64,000 bases of DNA from an uncultured Endomicrobiia bacterium (GCA_937936785.1 CALDDQ010000012.1:17171-81170); one strand, 5' to 3'. Counted from the stretch's first letter, positions 36,688 to 46,193 are shown. Made by a program: numbers and translations. Notes: generated from the letters alone by a model not told the origin.

Positions 36688-36749
36688 TAGCAAAAATTTT
36701 TAATTTAACACTTAATTTGTGTAGGGATATAATTTAACTATTTTTGCTA
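36688..36749. terminator. Long-range inverted repeat between convergent genes
   Basis: TAGCAAAAAT (36688-36697) and its exact complement (36740-36749) flank an inner ACAC/GTGT stem. The region lies between the plus-strand GH57 gene (ends 36671) and the minus-strand DUF4416 gene (ends 36734), overlapping the latter's last codons. AT-rich stems of this size are weak, so bidirectional terminator status is tentative. Confidence 0.4.
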
Positions 36750-37324
36750 GAAACCAATTTTTGTCTAACAGTAGAAAAAAAATCAATACTTTCTTTAAGT
36801 TTATAATCAGGATATGTCCAATTAAATGGATGAAACTTTTGGTTAAAAAACATTAAAGTATTTTCAGCATATATACCTTCTGCAAGATAAATTCTGTGAG
36901 AGTAATTTTTTGTAGTAAACAGAACAAGTTTTGCTGCGTCAACATATCCAGGGTCAATGTTAACTTTTCGCAAACCTTCTTTGTCTGAAAACAAATTTTT
37001 TTCAATAATATTAGTTAAAAGTTTTATTTTCCAAAGTTGTTCAATACTGTGATTAGGTTCAAAACTTATCCAATAACGTAAAATATTTTTCCCAAACTCT
37101 TTTTCATAATAATCTGTAAAGTCAAAATAAAAAATCTCGCTCTGGAAATCAATTTTTAGTCCGACAAATAATTCACAGCAGTTTAGTTGTTCAACTATTT
37201 TAGAATTTATTATATCAACTATCTCGGATATATTATTTTTTTTAAACTTTTCTATTGTCCAATTTTTAGAAAACAGTATTCCACAAATAATTTTGATTTT
37301 GTTAGGTATAACAAGTTTTCCCAT
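36734..37324 (-). CDS. DUF4416 family protein
   Basis: 196 residues. GILFSKNW, EKEFGKNILRYWISFE, RKVNIDPGYVDAAKLVLFTTKNYSHRIYLAEGIYAENTL and HPFNWTYPDYK are the diagnostic DUF4416 blocks. Its function is unknown. It is a lone gene on the minus strand between the GH57 unit and the sigma factor; no Shine-Dalgarno is clear. Confidence 0.88.
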   Translation of the reverse strand: MGKLVIPNKIKIICGILFSKNWTIEKFKKNNISEIVDIINSKIVEQLNCCELFVGLKIDFQSEIFYFDFTDYYEKEFGKNILRYWISFEPNHSIEQLWKIKLLTNIIEKNLFSDKEGLRKVNIDPGYVDAAKLVLFTTKNYSHRIYLAEGIYAENTLMFFNQKFHPFNWTYPDYKLKESIDFFSTVRQKLVSSKNS

Positions 37325-37379
37325 AACAATAAAACTTTACCAAAATAAATATAATATTTCAACAAAAAAATAAAAAATA

Positions 37380-37406
37380 TTGACTATAAAAGGTTAATTT
37401 TATAAT
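37380..37406 (+). promoter_or_regulatory. Candidate promoter of the sigma factor/V-ATPase transcript
   Basis: TTGACT (37380-37385) with a perfect TATAAT (37401-37406) at a short 15-bp spacing, only about 10 bp before the start codon at 37416. If used, the mRNA would be nearly leaderless. Confidence 0.4.
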
Positions 37407-37415
37407 TAAAAAAAT

Positions 37416-38060
37416 ATGAATACCACAATTGTTACAAATAAATGGAATACTATTGATGACCAACTTGTTACAAAAGCGCAGGAAGGAGATTCTAAATCTT
37501 TAGAACAGTTAATTAAGCGTTATGAAGATAAGATTTATAATTTAGCATATAGAATATTAGGAGATGAAAACGAGGCATATGATGTGTTGCAAGAAACTTC
37601 AATGAGTGTATTTCAACATTTAAATGAATTTAAAAAAAAGTCAAACTTTTCTACCTGGATTTATAGAATAGCAATAAACGCTGCTTTAATGAAAAAACGC
37701 AGACACAAACCGCAGTTGGTATCTACAGATAGTTCGGATAATATTTCTCAATTTATGGATATTGAAAAAATAAAAAATATCAGAGATTGGTCTTCTGATC
37801 CTGTGCTAAATATGGAAAATAAAGAATTGAGAAAAGTTTTGGACGAATCGTTACAAAAAATTCCAGAAAAATATCGTAGTGCAGTTGTGTTAAAAGATTT
37901 AGAAGATCGGTCATTGGAAGAAGTAGCAAAAATTTTAAACATATCAGTGCCAGCAGTAAAATCACGTTTGCACCGTGCACGGATGATATTAAGGTTCTTG
38001 TTAGAAAAATATGTTAAACAAGTTTATGGTTCTAAAATAAACAAAAAATTATCAAACTAA
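37416..38060 (+). CDS. RNA polymerase ECF sigma factor
   Basis: 214 residues. Region 2: DSKSLEQLIKRYEDKIYNLAYRILGDENEAYDVLQETSMSVFQHL, with FSTWIYRIAINAALMKKR; region 4: IPEKYRSAVVLKDLEDRSLEEVAKILNISVPAVKSRLHRAR. This is RpoE/SigW-type. A zinc-type anti-sigma follows after 13 nt and the V-ATPase genes follow that, so the ATPase may be in its regulon or merely co-transcribed. Confidence 0.93.
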   Translation: MNTTIVTNKWNTIDDQLVTKAQEGDSKSLEQLIKRYEDKIYNLAYRILGDENEAYDVLQETSMSVFQHLNEFKKKSNFSTWIYRIAINAALMKKRRHKPQLVSTDSSDNISQFMDIEKIKNIRDWSSDPVLNMENKELRKVLDESLQKIPEKYRSAVVLKDLEDRSLEEVAKILNISVPAVKSRLHRARMILRFLLEKYVKQVYGSKINKKLSN

Positions 38061-38073
38061 ATACGAGAAAAAA

Positions 38074-38331
38074 ATGGTAGGATGTAAAGGCATAATCTAT
38101 AAATTAACAGAAATGGTTGATCATGATATTGAGCAAGAAATTTATGAAGAGATTCTTGAACACATAGAACATTGTGACAAATGTTTTGCATTGTATAATA
38201 CGTTTGTTAAAACGATATCATTATGCCATAATATGGAAAAAATAAAACTTCCTAAAAAAAAGAAAAAAGATTTTCATCGTTGGATACATATTGAAGTTAG
38301 CCGTGTTGTAGTAAAAAAGTATAGGTGGTAA
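38074..38331 (+). CDS. Zinc-type (ZAS, zf-HC2) anti-sigma factor without TM helix
   Basis: 85 residues. C4, then HIEHCDKC (His-x3-Cys-x2-Cys) near residues 31-38 match the zinc anti-sigma domain, with EIYEEILEHIE preceding it. No hydrophobic segment follows, so it would be a soluble, cytoplasmic sensor, possibly redox-reactive. Its stop abuts the next gene: the Shine-Dalgarno GGTGG of the ATPase subunit lies in its last codons. Confidence 0.75.
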   Translation: MVGCKGIIYKLTEMVDHDIEQEIYEEILEHIEHCDKCFALYNTFVKTISLCHNMEKIKLPKKKKKDFHRWIHIEVSRVVVKKYRW

Positions 38332-38333
38332 AA

Positions 38334-38663
38334 ATGACTAAAGTAAAAGATTTAATTCAAACCATATCAACTTTAGAACAGGAATATGAAGAAAAAATTG
38401 TTAAATTAAAGGAACAATACAAACAAGAAGAATTAAAGTATATTTCCGAACTAGAAAAAAATAATGATAAAAATATACAAGAATATGAAATTATGTTAGT
38501 TAATAAAAACCAATCTTTAATATCTAAGTTTAAGGAAGAATTAGAAAAAGAATATGATAATAAAAAAATAGTTTTTGAACAAAAAGTTAAAGGATTAGAA
38601 AAAGATATAGATGTTTTTGTAAAAGTTGTAAAAGATAGGGTATTATCATATGTCGATAGATAA
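38334..38663 (+). CDS. V/A-type ATPase peripheral-stalk subunit H/G-like
   Basis: 109 residues, almost wholly charged coiled coil (LIQTISTLEQEYEEKIVKLKEQYKQEELKYISEL onward), as for the AhaH/NtpF-type subunit that pairs with E in the peripheral stalk. A GTG at 38325 is in frame, but GGTGG at 38324-38328 points to the ATG at 38334. It overlaps the subunit I gene by 14 nt. Identification rests on position and coiled coil, since the family is poorly conserved. Confidence 0.65.
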   Translation: MTKVKDLIQTISTLEQEYEEKIVKLKEQYKQEELKYISELEKNNDKNIQEYEIMLVNKNQSLISKFKEELEKEYDNKKIVFEQKVKGLEKDIDVFVKVVKDRVLSYVDR

Positions 38664-40581
38664 AATAAAAAAAGCATACGTCTTTGTTCATGATGAAGAT
38701 TATTTAGATTTTGTTTTCGGCTTAAAACAGTTATCCATTGTAGAACTTGTAAATATTGAATATAAAAAACCATCTTTTTACTTTAACAATTTTTCGCAGG
38801 AAGAAATTAGAGAAAATTTGAGCAGATTAGAGTTTGGGATGGGTATTTTTAAAAAATATCTTTCCATAAAAGAAATGTATTTAACAAAACGGGAATATTT
38901 GAGCTTGAATAAAAAAGAAGTGATAGATTTTAGTAATTATGTTTATAAACATTTGGAAGAAATTGATAAAAAAATTAAAATTTTTGAGACAGAATTGGAA
39001 CATTTAGAATCTAAAATTAATGTTTTAAAAAAGTTTGAACTGTTTGATGCAGATATAAATTTGTTAAAGAAAATAAAAAATATAAACTATTTTTTTTCAG
39101 AACTTGATTTTAAAAAGTATGAAAAGTTTAAAGAAAAAGTTTATAAATTCAAATATTTAACAATTCCGTGGGAAGAGAAGAATAAATTAACGGTATCGTT
39201 TTTTTGTTTATACCACAATATTATAAACGAAGAATTAAACAAATATTTATTAGAAAATAATGTTGAGATATACAATTTTTTGAAAGATTGTAGTAAAAAT
39301 AGTTTGTTAGATGAAATTGTTGAAACAAAGGAAAAGATAAATATAATAAATTCTGAACTAAAAAATCTTAAGTTAGAAGTTGAAAAGTTTTATGAAAAAA
39401 ATAGGAATAGATTTTTATCTTGTTATAAAGATTTATTAGAACTCAATGACTACATTTTAGCACAAAACAATTTTGGTACAACGTCAAGAATAAAAATAAT
39501 TTCGTTTTGGGTTCCGGAAATTTATTTGTCAAAACTTATAGAATATATAAACAAATATTCATCAATATATTATTTATTTATTGACCCTCTACCACAAGAT
39601 GATGTGCCTATAGTATTAAAAAATAAACCTATTGTTCAACCATATGAGTTTGTTACAACACTATATTCATATCCTAAAAAAGATAATCTTGACCCAACGG
39701 TATTTTTAGCACCGTTTTTTACTTTATTTTTTGCTTTGTGTATGAGCGATGTTGTATATGGAATATTTTTATTTTTTGTATGGTTTTTTTTGAAAAATAA
39801 AATAAAAACTTTTGGCAAACTTGAACAATTATTTGTTTTGTTTAAATATTTGGGTATTATAACAATTTTTGCAGGTGTTATAACAGATAGTTTTATTGGA
39901 TTTAATGTGTTAAAAAATTTTGGTTTTACAAAGCGAATAATTTTGTTTGATCCGTTAAAAAAACCGATAGATTTTTTAAAATTTTCGTTTTTGCTTGGGC
40001 TTATACAGATAACTTTTGGTATGATGATAAAATTTTTCAGAAGTGTTAAACTGAAAGATTTTTGGGGCATGATAGAGATGTTATTATGGAAAATTTTATT
40101 GATATCATTAGTTCCTGCAGTTTACCAGTTAATTTTTGCCCAGAGAGTTAATCAGGTAATATATTCAATAACTTTAAAAGTTGCTTTAGTTACAGGCATT
40201 GTTATGATAATAATTTTAGGAAGAGAAACAAAAAATATTTTTTTAAAACCGTTTAGTGCATTGTTTAAACTATATTCTATTGTTGGTTATTATTCGGACA
40301 TATTTTCATATGCAAGAATATTAGCATTATCTTTAGCAGGGACAGCAATTTCGCAAACAATAAATTTACTCTCAAATACAACCTGGAATATTAAATTTTT
40401 TGGTCCTATATTGAGTATACTAATATTTATAGCAGGCCATATGTTTAATTTTACAGTGAACTGTTTAGGAGCATTTGTGCATTCTGCAAGATTACAATAT
40501 TTAGAATTTTTTAGTAAATTTTTTGAAGGTGGTGGTAGACCAATAAAATATTTTTCGCCTATAAAACAATTTGTAAAATAA
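38650..40581 (+). CDS. V/A-type ATPase subunit I (a-subunit)
   Basis: 643 residues, the normal size. N-terminal cytoplasmic half with coiled coils (about 1-330), then membrane half with multiple helices: PTVFLAPFFTLFFALCMSDVVYGIFLFFVWFFL, YLGIITIFAGVITDSFIGF, SIVGYYSDIFSYARILALSLAGTAI (carrying the essential Arg in SYARILALSLA) and FNFTVNCLGAFVHSARLQYLEFFSKFFEGGGRPI. It forms the ion half-channels and contacts the rotor. No strong Shine-Dalgarno; overlaps the upstream gene. Confidence 0.92.
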   Translation: MSIDKIKKAYVFVHDEDYLDFVFGLKQLSIVELVNIEYKKPSFYFNNFSQEEIRENLSRLEFGMGIFKKYLSIKEMYLTKREYLSLNKKEVIDFSNYVYKHLEEIDKKIKIFETELEHLESKINVLKKFELFDADINLLKKIKNINYFFSELDFKKYEKFKEKVYKFKYLTIPWEEKNKLTVSFFCLYHNIINEELNKYLLENNVEIYNFLKDCSKNSLLDEIVETKEKINIINSELKNLKLEVEKFYEKNRNRFLSCYKDLLELNDYILAQNNFGTTSRIKIISFWVPEIYLSKLIEYINKYSSIYYLFIDPLPQDDVPIVLKNKPIVQPYEFVTTLYSYPKKDNLDPTVFLAPFFTLFFALCMSDVVYGIFLFFVWFFLKNKIKTFGKLEQLFVLFKYLGIITIFAGVITDSFIGFNVLKNFGFTKRIILFDPLKKPIDFLKFSFLLGLIQITFGMMIKFFRSVKLKDFWGMIEMLLWKILLISLVPAVYQLIFAQRVNQVIYSITLKVALVTGIVMIIILGRETKNIFLKPFSALFKLYSIVGYYSDIFSYARILALSLAGTAISQTINLLSNTTWNIKFFGPILSILIFIAGHMFNFTVNCLGAFVHSARLQYLEFFSKFFEGGGRPIKYFSPIKQFVK

Positions 40582-40639
40582 CAAAAATTTTATTTTAAAA
40601 TTTAAAAAATAATATTTTTTAAAAAAGGAGAAAAAGTTT

Positions 40640-41116
40640 ATGGAACAATATTTTGGAGTAGCGTTAGTAGTATTAGGAGCAGCAGTTTCTGCTGCGTTAG
40701 CAGGGATAGGTTCTGCGGTAGGGTGTGGTATTGTTGGTGAAGCAGGTAGTGGACTTGCGGCTGAAGATCCAAATAAATTTGGAATTTTATTACTACTTCA
40801 AGCAATTCCTGGAACTCAAGGAATTTATGGTTTTGTGGGAATGTTTTTAATATTAGCTAAACTTGTGGGTGTAGAAATTACTTCAATAACAATTTCACAA
40901 GGTTTAGCAGTTGCATGTGCGGCGTTGCCTATAGGATTGGTGGGTTTAGTTTCTGCGATATTTCAGGGTAGGGTTTGTGTTGGAGGGGTTAGTATGATAG
41001 CAAAACGTCCTGAAGAAGTTGGTAAAGCGATGGTGTTTGCTGTGGTAGTAGAAACATATGCAGTGTTAGGTTTGTTAACTACAATATTACTGTTAGGAAA
41101 TATAAAGTTAGGATAA
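40640..41116 (+). CDS. V/A-type ATPase subunit K (proteolipid), Na+-type ligands
   Basis: 158 residues, four hydrophobic helices in two tandem hairpins (GSAVGCGIVGEAG and GRVCVGGVSMIAKRPEEVGKAM). The segment QAIPGTQGIYGFV plus FQGRVCVGG and VVVETYAVLGLL carry Thr-Gln, Gln and Glu at positions like the Na+ ligands of Enterococcus hirae NtpK (T64, Q65, Q110, E139, from memory), suggesting Na+ transport. AAGGAG lies upstream. Confidence 0.92.
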   Translation: MEQYFGVALVVLGAAVSAALAGIGSAVGCGIVGEAGSGLAAEDPNKFGILLLLQAIPGTQGIYGFVGMFLILAKLVGVEITSITISQGLAVACAALPIGLVGLVSAIFQGRVCVGGVSMIAKRPEEVGKAMVFAVVVETYAVLGLLTTILLLGNIKLG

Positions 41117-41120
41117 TAAA

Positions 41121-41729
41121 ATGGCTGATATAGAAAAAATTGTTGAAAAAATAAAATCTGACTACGAAAAACAAATCTTAGATTTAAAAGAAGAGTTTGA
41201 ACTAAAAAAATCTGAAATTAGGAATTTGTTAGAAAAAAAATTAGAACAACAAAAATTATATTTAGAAAAACAGTTTGCGAATAAATATGATTTAGACCAA
41301 AAACGTATTGTGACAGAAAAATTTATAGATTACAGCAAAGATATTGAGTTAAAAAAACAACTTTTGTTAAAAAAAATATTTGATAATGGTATAAAAGAAA
41401 TTACTCAAATTTCAAAAGAAGAATACAGAAAATATATAAAAAGTTTAATTGTTAACAATCTTTTTACTGACGAGAAAAATGAAATTTTGTTTGACATAAC
41501 AAATAAATTATCAGAAAACGAAAAACAAGAACTGATTTATGAAATAAAATCAAAAGAAAAAAAACAGACAAATTTAGAGATAGAAATTTCAAAAAGGACA
41601 GAACCAAAGGTTACTTTTGGAATAATAATTTTTTCTTCTAAAAGATCAAAAGATTTGTCTTTAGAAAGTATACTCAATACACTAAAAACTTCTTTAGAAA
41701 TAGAACTTGGGAAAAAATTATTTTCATAA
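41121..41729 (+). CDS. V/A-type ATPase subunit E
   Basis: 202 residues. N-terminal coiled coil (IEKIVEKIKSDYEKQILDLKEEFELKKSEIRNLLEKKLEQQKL) and a compact C-terminal domain (about 110-202), as expected for the stator E subunit. It starts 4 nt after subunit K and ends 6 nt before the C-type subunit. Sequence conservation is low; the assignment combines architecture and operon order. Confidence 0.82.
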   Translation: MADIEKIVEKIKSDYEKQILDLKEEFELKKSEIRNLLEKKLEQQKLYLEKQFANKYDLDQKRIVTEKFIDYSKDIELKKQLLLKKIFDNGIKEITQISKEEYRKYIKSLIVNNLFTDEKNEILFDITNKLSENEKQELIYEIKSKEKKQTNLEIEISKRTEPKVTFGIIIFSSKRSKDLSLESILNTLKTSLEIELGKKLFS

Positions 41730-41735
41730 TTAATT

Positions 41736-42506
41736 ATGAACTATATTCATTCAGTAGCAAGATTAAATGCAATAAGAAATTATAAGATTATTCCCAAACA
41801 AAAACTTAATGAAATTGAAAATTCAGGTTTAAATGCTTTAATAGAATTGTTGAAAGATTACAAGTATACAATAGTTACACAATATAATGAAAAAGAAATT
41901 TTGAAGTTGGAAAACTTTGATAAAATAATGACAACAGAACTTGAAGAAACGCTGTCAATTTTGTCAAATCTACTTAATTCACGACACAGGTGGATTATAA
42001 ATTGGTTAAAATCTTTTTTTGTCATGGAAATAAAAAATAATGAAGATTTTGAAAATATAAATTTAGATATTGAACGCAAAAAACAGTTTTTAGAATATTT
42101 TTCCAAAATAAAACGGCTAAACAGCAAGATAGTAGAAGAGATTTTTAAATCCATAGTTGATTTTGAAAACATAAAAATATTCCTTAGTGCAAAAATGATT
42201 TATACAATGCAGGAAGCGAATAAAATAGATTTTTTACCAGGAGGAACAGTTGAAATACAAAAATTTTTAATATCGTATCCTGATGAAACATTGTTAGAAA
42301 AAGAATTGAGTAATACCTATGTTGGAATAAATTTAAATATTTTTAATGAAACAAATTTTTATGAATATTTACACAATATTATTAAAAAATTAACTGGTAA
42401 AACATTGTATAAATTTTTTACTATAGAACCGTTGATAGCATATTTTTTTGATAAACTTTTAGAAGTTAGAAAAATAAAAGAGTTGTATATTAAGTTTACA
42501 AACTAA
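41736..42506 (+). CDS. V/A-type ATPase subunit C (AC39-type)
   Basis: 256 residues, mostly helical with the repetitive AC39 architecture (SVARLNAIRNYKIIPKQKLNEIE, LLKDYKYTI, FENIKIFLSAKMIYTMQ, FFTIEPLIAYFFDKLLEVRKIKELYIKF). The C-terminal PLIAYFFDKLLEVRKI is a familiar signature. It caps the rotor in V/A-ATPases. Somewhat shorter than typical members (about 330), but position between E and F is canonical. Confidence 0.8.
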   Translation: MNYIHSVARLNAIRNYKIIPKQKLNEIENSGLNALIELLKDYKYTIVTQYNEKEILKLENFDKIMTTELEETLSILSNLLNSRHRWIINWLKSFFVMEIKNNEDFENINLDIERKKQFLEYFSKIKRLNSKIVEEIFKSIVDFENIKIFLSAKMIYTMQEANKIDFLPGGTVEIQKFLISYPDETLLEKELSNTYVGINLNIFNETNFYEYLHNIIKKLTGKTLYKFFTIEPLIAYFFDKLLEVRKIKELYIKFTN

Positions 42507-42511
42507 TTATT

Positions 42512-42856
42512 ATGAACACAAACATTTTGGTAGTTGGTGATTATGAATCTGTGATTATATATAAAACACTAAATTGTGATATTGTTTGTATTAGTAAAGA
42601 TGAAAATTTTGATTCTGTAATAAATCAGGTTAAGAATAAAGAATATAAAATAATATTTGTAGTTGAAAATTTTTATGCTCAATTAAAAAAGAAATTTTTA
42701 GATAATAAATTAAAAATATTAAACAAAGAAACAGCGCTAATTCCTATTATAGGAATCGGGAGTGTTTTAAAAAAATATGAAACTAATGTTGCAAAACAAA
42801 AATATCAAGAATTGTCAAGAATAGCTACAGGGCTAAAGTTAAATACTGATGAATAG
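42512..42856 (+). CDS. V/A-type ATPase subunit F
   Basis: 114 residues: NILVVGDYESVIIYKTLNCDIV, YKIIFVVENFYAQLKKKFLD, ALIPIIGIGSVLKKYETN fit the small alpha/beta F subunit. It regulates and joins the central shaft. Canonical position between C and A; no strong Shine-Dalgarno. Confidence 0.82.
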   Translation: MNTNILVVGDYESVIIYKTLNCDIVCISKDENFDSVINQVKNKEYKIIFVVENFYAQLKKKFLDNKLKILNKETALIPIIGIGSVLKKYETNVAKQKYQELSRIATGLKLNTDE

Positions 42857-42892
42857 CCAACGTTTTTATAATAGTATAATAGGAGAGAAAAA

Positions 42893-44623
42893 ATGATTGG
42901 TCGGATAGTAAAAGTTTCAGGTCCGTTAGTAGTAGGAACTGGAATAGAAGACATAAAAATGTTTGATGTGGTACGTGTAGGTAAAGAACGGTTACTTGGA
43001 GAAGTAATAGAGTTACATGATAAAAATTATTATATTCAGGTTTACGAAAATACAACTGGTTTGTCTGTTGATGATCCAATTGAGAATACAGGTATGCCTC
43101 TTTCAGTAGAATTAGGGCCTGGATTAGTAACAACAATTTATGATGGCATTCAGCGGCCATTAGAAAAAATTATGCAATTAAGTGGAAATTTTATTACTCG
43201 TGGGATAGAAGTTAATTCTTTAGATAGGAAGAAAGAATGGATGTTTAACGCTACGAAAAAAGTTAAAGATAAAGTTTTTGCTGGTGATATTATAGGTATT
43301 GTTGAAGAAACAATTTTGGTAAAACATAAGATTATGGTTCCAACAGATGTTGTTGAAGGCGAAATTGTAGAAATAACTTCTGGAAAGTTTAGTGTTGAGC
43401 AACCTGTTTGTAAAATAAAGACATTTGATGGCATAAAAGAAATAAAAATGTACCAGAGCTGGCCTGTTAGAAAACCAAGATTATATAAAGAAAAGTTAGT
43501 TCCTGGTTTACCTTTATTTACAGGACAACGTGTTGTGGACACTTTTTTCCCGGTGGCAAAAGGTGGTACTTCTTGTGTTCCTGGACCGTTTGGTTCTGGT
43601 AAAACAGTTATTCAGCACCAGTTAGCAAAATGGGCTGATGCAGATATTGTGGTTTATATAGGTTGTGGTGAGCGTGGGAACGAAATGACGGATGTGTTGA
43701 TAGAATTTCCTGAACTAAAAGATCCTAAAACTGGCCAATCATTGATGAACAGGACAGTCTTAATTGCAAACACGTCAAATATGCCGGTAGCAGCAAGAGA
43801 AGCTTCGGTTTATACCGGTATAACAATAGCAGAATATTTTAGAGATATGGGATATTCAGTTGCCGTTATGGCAGATTCAACTTCACGTTGGGCGGAAGCG
43901 TTAAGAGAAATTTCAGGCAGGTTAGAAGAAATGCCCGGGGAAGAGGGATTCCCTGCATATTTGCCAAAAAAAGTTGCTGAATTTTATGAACGAGCTGGAA
44001 GAGTAAAATGTTTAGGTTCAGAAGATCGGGAAGGAAGTTTGACAGTTACAGGAGCAGTATCACCACCTGGAGGAGATTTATCAGATCCTGTAGTTCAGGC
44101 AACGTTAAAAGTAGTAAAAGTTTTTTGGTCGTTAGAGTCTGAGTTAGCTTATGCACGACATTTTCCCGCTATTAATTGGTTGACAAGTTATTCTTTATAT
44201 TATGATGCATTGGAAGAATATTATAATACTTATTTAGGGAAAGATTTCGTTAAATTAAGAACCAGTGCAATGACAATTTTACAGAAAGAATCTGATTTAA
44301 AAGAAATAGTGCGATTAGTAGGTCTAGAAACACTTTCAGAACAAGATAAACTTGTTTTAGAAATAGCAAGAATGTTAAGAGAAGATTTTTTATATCAGAG
44401 TGCATTTGATCCAGTAGACACATACTGTTCAGCACGAAAACAGTATCTTATGTTAAAAGCTATAATAACTTTATATAATAAGTGTAAGGAGACTGTGGAT
44501 ACACAAAAAATTTCAGTATCAGAGTTTATTTCTATTCAATTAAAAGAAAAAGTTTCCAAGCTAAGATTTATAAAAGAAACAGATATAAATCAAATTGAAG
44601 AGTTTGTTAAATCCATAGAATGA
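42893..44623 (+). CDS. V/A-type ATPase catalytic subunit A
   Basis: 576 residues. Walker [10 protein letters not shown], catalytic [11 protein letters not shown], Walker [31 protein letters not shown], and ATP-site [10 protein letters not shown]. The bulge domain of subunit A (about 110-190) is intact. GGAGAG upstream. It should be followed by subunits B and D, but the next gene is threonine synthase. Confidence 0.95.
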   Translation: MIGRIVKVSGPLVVGTGIEDIKMFDVVRVGKERLLGEVIELHDKNYYIQVYENTTGLSVDDPIENTGMPLSVELGPGLVTTIYDGIQRPLEKIMQLSGNFITRGIEVNSLDRKKEWMFNATKKVKDKVFAGDIIGIVEETILVKHKIMVPTDVVEGEIVEITSGKFSVEQPVCKIKTFDGIKEIKMYQSWPVRKPRLYKEKLVPGLPLFTGQRVVDTFFPVAKGGTSCVPGPFGSGKTVIQHQLAKWADADIVVYIGCGERGNEMTDVLIEFPELKDPKTGQSLMNRTVLIANTSNMPVAAREASVYTGITIAEYFRDMGYSVAVMADSTSRWAEALREISGRLEEMPGEEGFPAYLPKKVAEFYERAGRVKCLGSEDREGSLTVTGAVSPPGGDLSDPVVQATLKVVKVFWSLESELAYARHFPAINWLTSYSLYYDALEEYYNTYLGKDFVKLRTSAMTILQKESDLKEIVRLVGLETLSEQDKLVLEIARMLREDFLYQSAFDPVDTYCSARKQYLMLKAIITLYNKCKETVDTQKISVSEFISIQLKEKVSKLRFIKETDINQIEEFVKSIE

Positions 44624-44641
44624 ACAGATTAGGATAAAAAT

Positions 44642-45742
44642 ATGTTATGGCCTGGGATTATAAATTATTTTAAAAATTTTTTACCTGCGGTAAAAAAATC
44701 TGCAATAGTAACTTTATTTGAGGGTAATACTCCATTAGTGAAAGCACATAACTTGGAAAGTTTGATATGTAAAAGATATGGTTTAAAACTGAATATTTAT
44801 TTAAAATACGATGGTTGTAATCCTACAGGTTCATTTAAAGACCGTGGTATGACAATGGCAATTTCAAAAGCAAAAGAATCCGGGAGTAAAACAGTAATTT
44901 GTGCTTCTACGGGTAACACGTCAGCTTCTGCAGCAGCATATTGTGCCAAAGCTGGGTTGAGATGTTTAGTGTTGATACCAGAGGGTAAAATAGCTTTAGG
45001 AAAACTTTCGCAAGCAGTTATGCATGGAGCAGATATATTATCAATTAATGGCAATTTTGATGAAGCGTTAAAGTTGGCAAAAAAAATTTCAGAAGAATAT
45101 CCTGTTACATTAGTTAATTCATTAAACCCTTATAGAATAGAAGGACAAAAAACTGCTGCGTTTGAGATTGTTGAACAACTTGGTTATGTTCCAGAGTATC
45201 AATTTATGCCAGTAGGTAACGCGGGAAACATTACTGCATATTGGAAAGGATATAAAGAAATTGGTTTAAAATTAAAAAAATTACCAAAAATGATGGGATT
45301 TCAAGCTTCTGGTGCTGCACCTATTGTTCATGGGCATCCAATAAATAATCCAGAAACTGTTGCAACTGCAATACGTATTGGCAATCCTGCTTCGTGGAAA
45401 CAAGCTGTTGCTGCAAGAGATGAATCTATGGGTGTGATAGATTCTGTAACAGACAGAGAAATTTTAGAGGCGTATTATCTTTTATCTTCTTATGAAGGAA
45501 TTTTTGTAGAACCTGCTTCTGCATCTTCAGTTGCTGGATTATTTAAGTATTTAAATAAAGGTTTTTTTAATGAATATAAAAAGTCAAATATATCTAAAAC
45601 TATAGTTTGTATTTTAACGGGTCACGGTTTAAAAGATCCTGATTGTGCAATAAAAACTTCAGAAAAAAGAGTTTCTATAAAAAAGTTGAATATAAAAGAA
45701 ACACTTAATATAAAAAAGGTTGCTCAGTTGTTGAAAATTTAA
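44642..45742 (+). CDS. thrC: Threonine synthase
   Basis: 366 residues, of the short bacterial/archaeal class. PLP lysine in NPTGSFKDRGM; TGNTSASAAAYCAKAG, NSLNPYRIEGQKTAAFEI, PVGNAGNITAYWKGY and AAPIVHGHP are the conserved blocks. It makes threonine from O-phosphohomoserine. It lies 18 nt after V-ATPase A and occupies the place where subunit B is expected. TTAGGATA precedes the ATG. Homoserine is also the substrate of metX at 6780. Confidence 0.94.
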   Translation: MLWPGIINYFKNFLPAVKKSAIVTLFEGNTPLVKAHNLESLICKRYGLKLNIYLKYDGCNPTGSFKDRGMTMAISKAKESGSKTVICASTGNTSASAAAYCAKAGLRCLVLIPEGKIALGKLSQAVMHGADILSINGNFDEALKLAKKISEEYPVTLVNSLNPYRIEGQKTAAFEIVEQLGYVPEYQFMPVGNAGNITAYWKGYKEIGLKLKKLPKMMGFQASGAAPIVHGHPINNPETVATAIRIGNPASWKQAVAARDESMGVIDSVTDREILEAYYLLSSYEGIFVEPASASSVAGLFKYLNKGFFNEYKKSNISKTIVCILTGHGLKDPDCAIKTSEKRVSIKKLNIKETLNIKKVAQLLKI

Positions 45743-45777
45743 TAACAAGTAAGGTATTTATTAAAAAGAATAAATGC

Positions 45778-46134
45778 TTGAAAAGAAAAAAAAAGTTTTA
45801 TACAAAAAACAAAATGAAACCAAACGAAAAATTTTTAGTTGCATTTTTTCATAGGATTGATGTATATCGTAGAATATTTTTTTTAACTATAAAACATCTT
45901 TTAGGTAAAACATATTATAATCGAGAAAAAGATTATTATGGTTACATAGGAGAAACCAAACAACTACATTGTGTACACAAAAATATGTCAAAACTTTCAT
46001 CAACAAAATTTTATTGTACTGAGTGTGGAAAAACATTCCGTTTTTTACCGGAAGAGATTACAATTTTGTCTGAACTTTTAGGTATTTTAATAGTGGGCAG
46101 TTTAGTATATTTTCTTACGAAAAAGAAGAAATAA
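45778..46134 (+). CDS. Basic zinc-ribbon protein with C-terminal TM helix, unknown
   Basis: 118 residues from a TTG, or about 106 from the internal ATG at 45814. Two CxxC/CxxH-like elements (LHCVHKN, YCTECGKTFRF) suggest a zinc ribbon, and the end ITILSELLGILIVGSLVYFLTKKKK is a membrane helix with a basic tail. The start is uncertain, since AAGTAAGG is far upstream. Function unknown; the gene sits between thrC and rtcB. Confidence 0.5.
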   Translation: MKRKKKFYTKNKMKPNEKFLVAFFHRIDVYRRIFFLTIKHLLGKTYYNREKDYYGYIGETKQLHCVHKNMSKLSSTKFYCTECGKTFRFLPEEITILSELLGILIVGSLVYFLTKKKK

Positions 46135-46193
46135 AAATTCTTGTCTATTAAAAATTTTGAACATCAAAACTTGTTATAAAAAATTAAGCCAGT

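Noticed and set aside
42825..43160. 111-residue minus-strand ORF over the V-ATPase F/A junction
   Set aside because: Antisense shadow of the A subunit; low-complexity Leu-rich translation.
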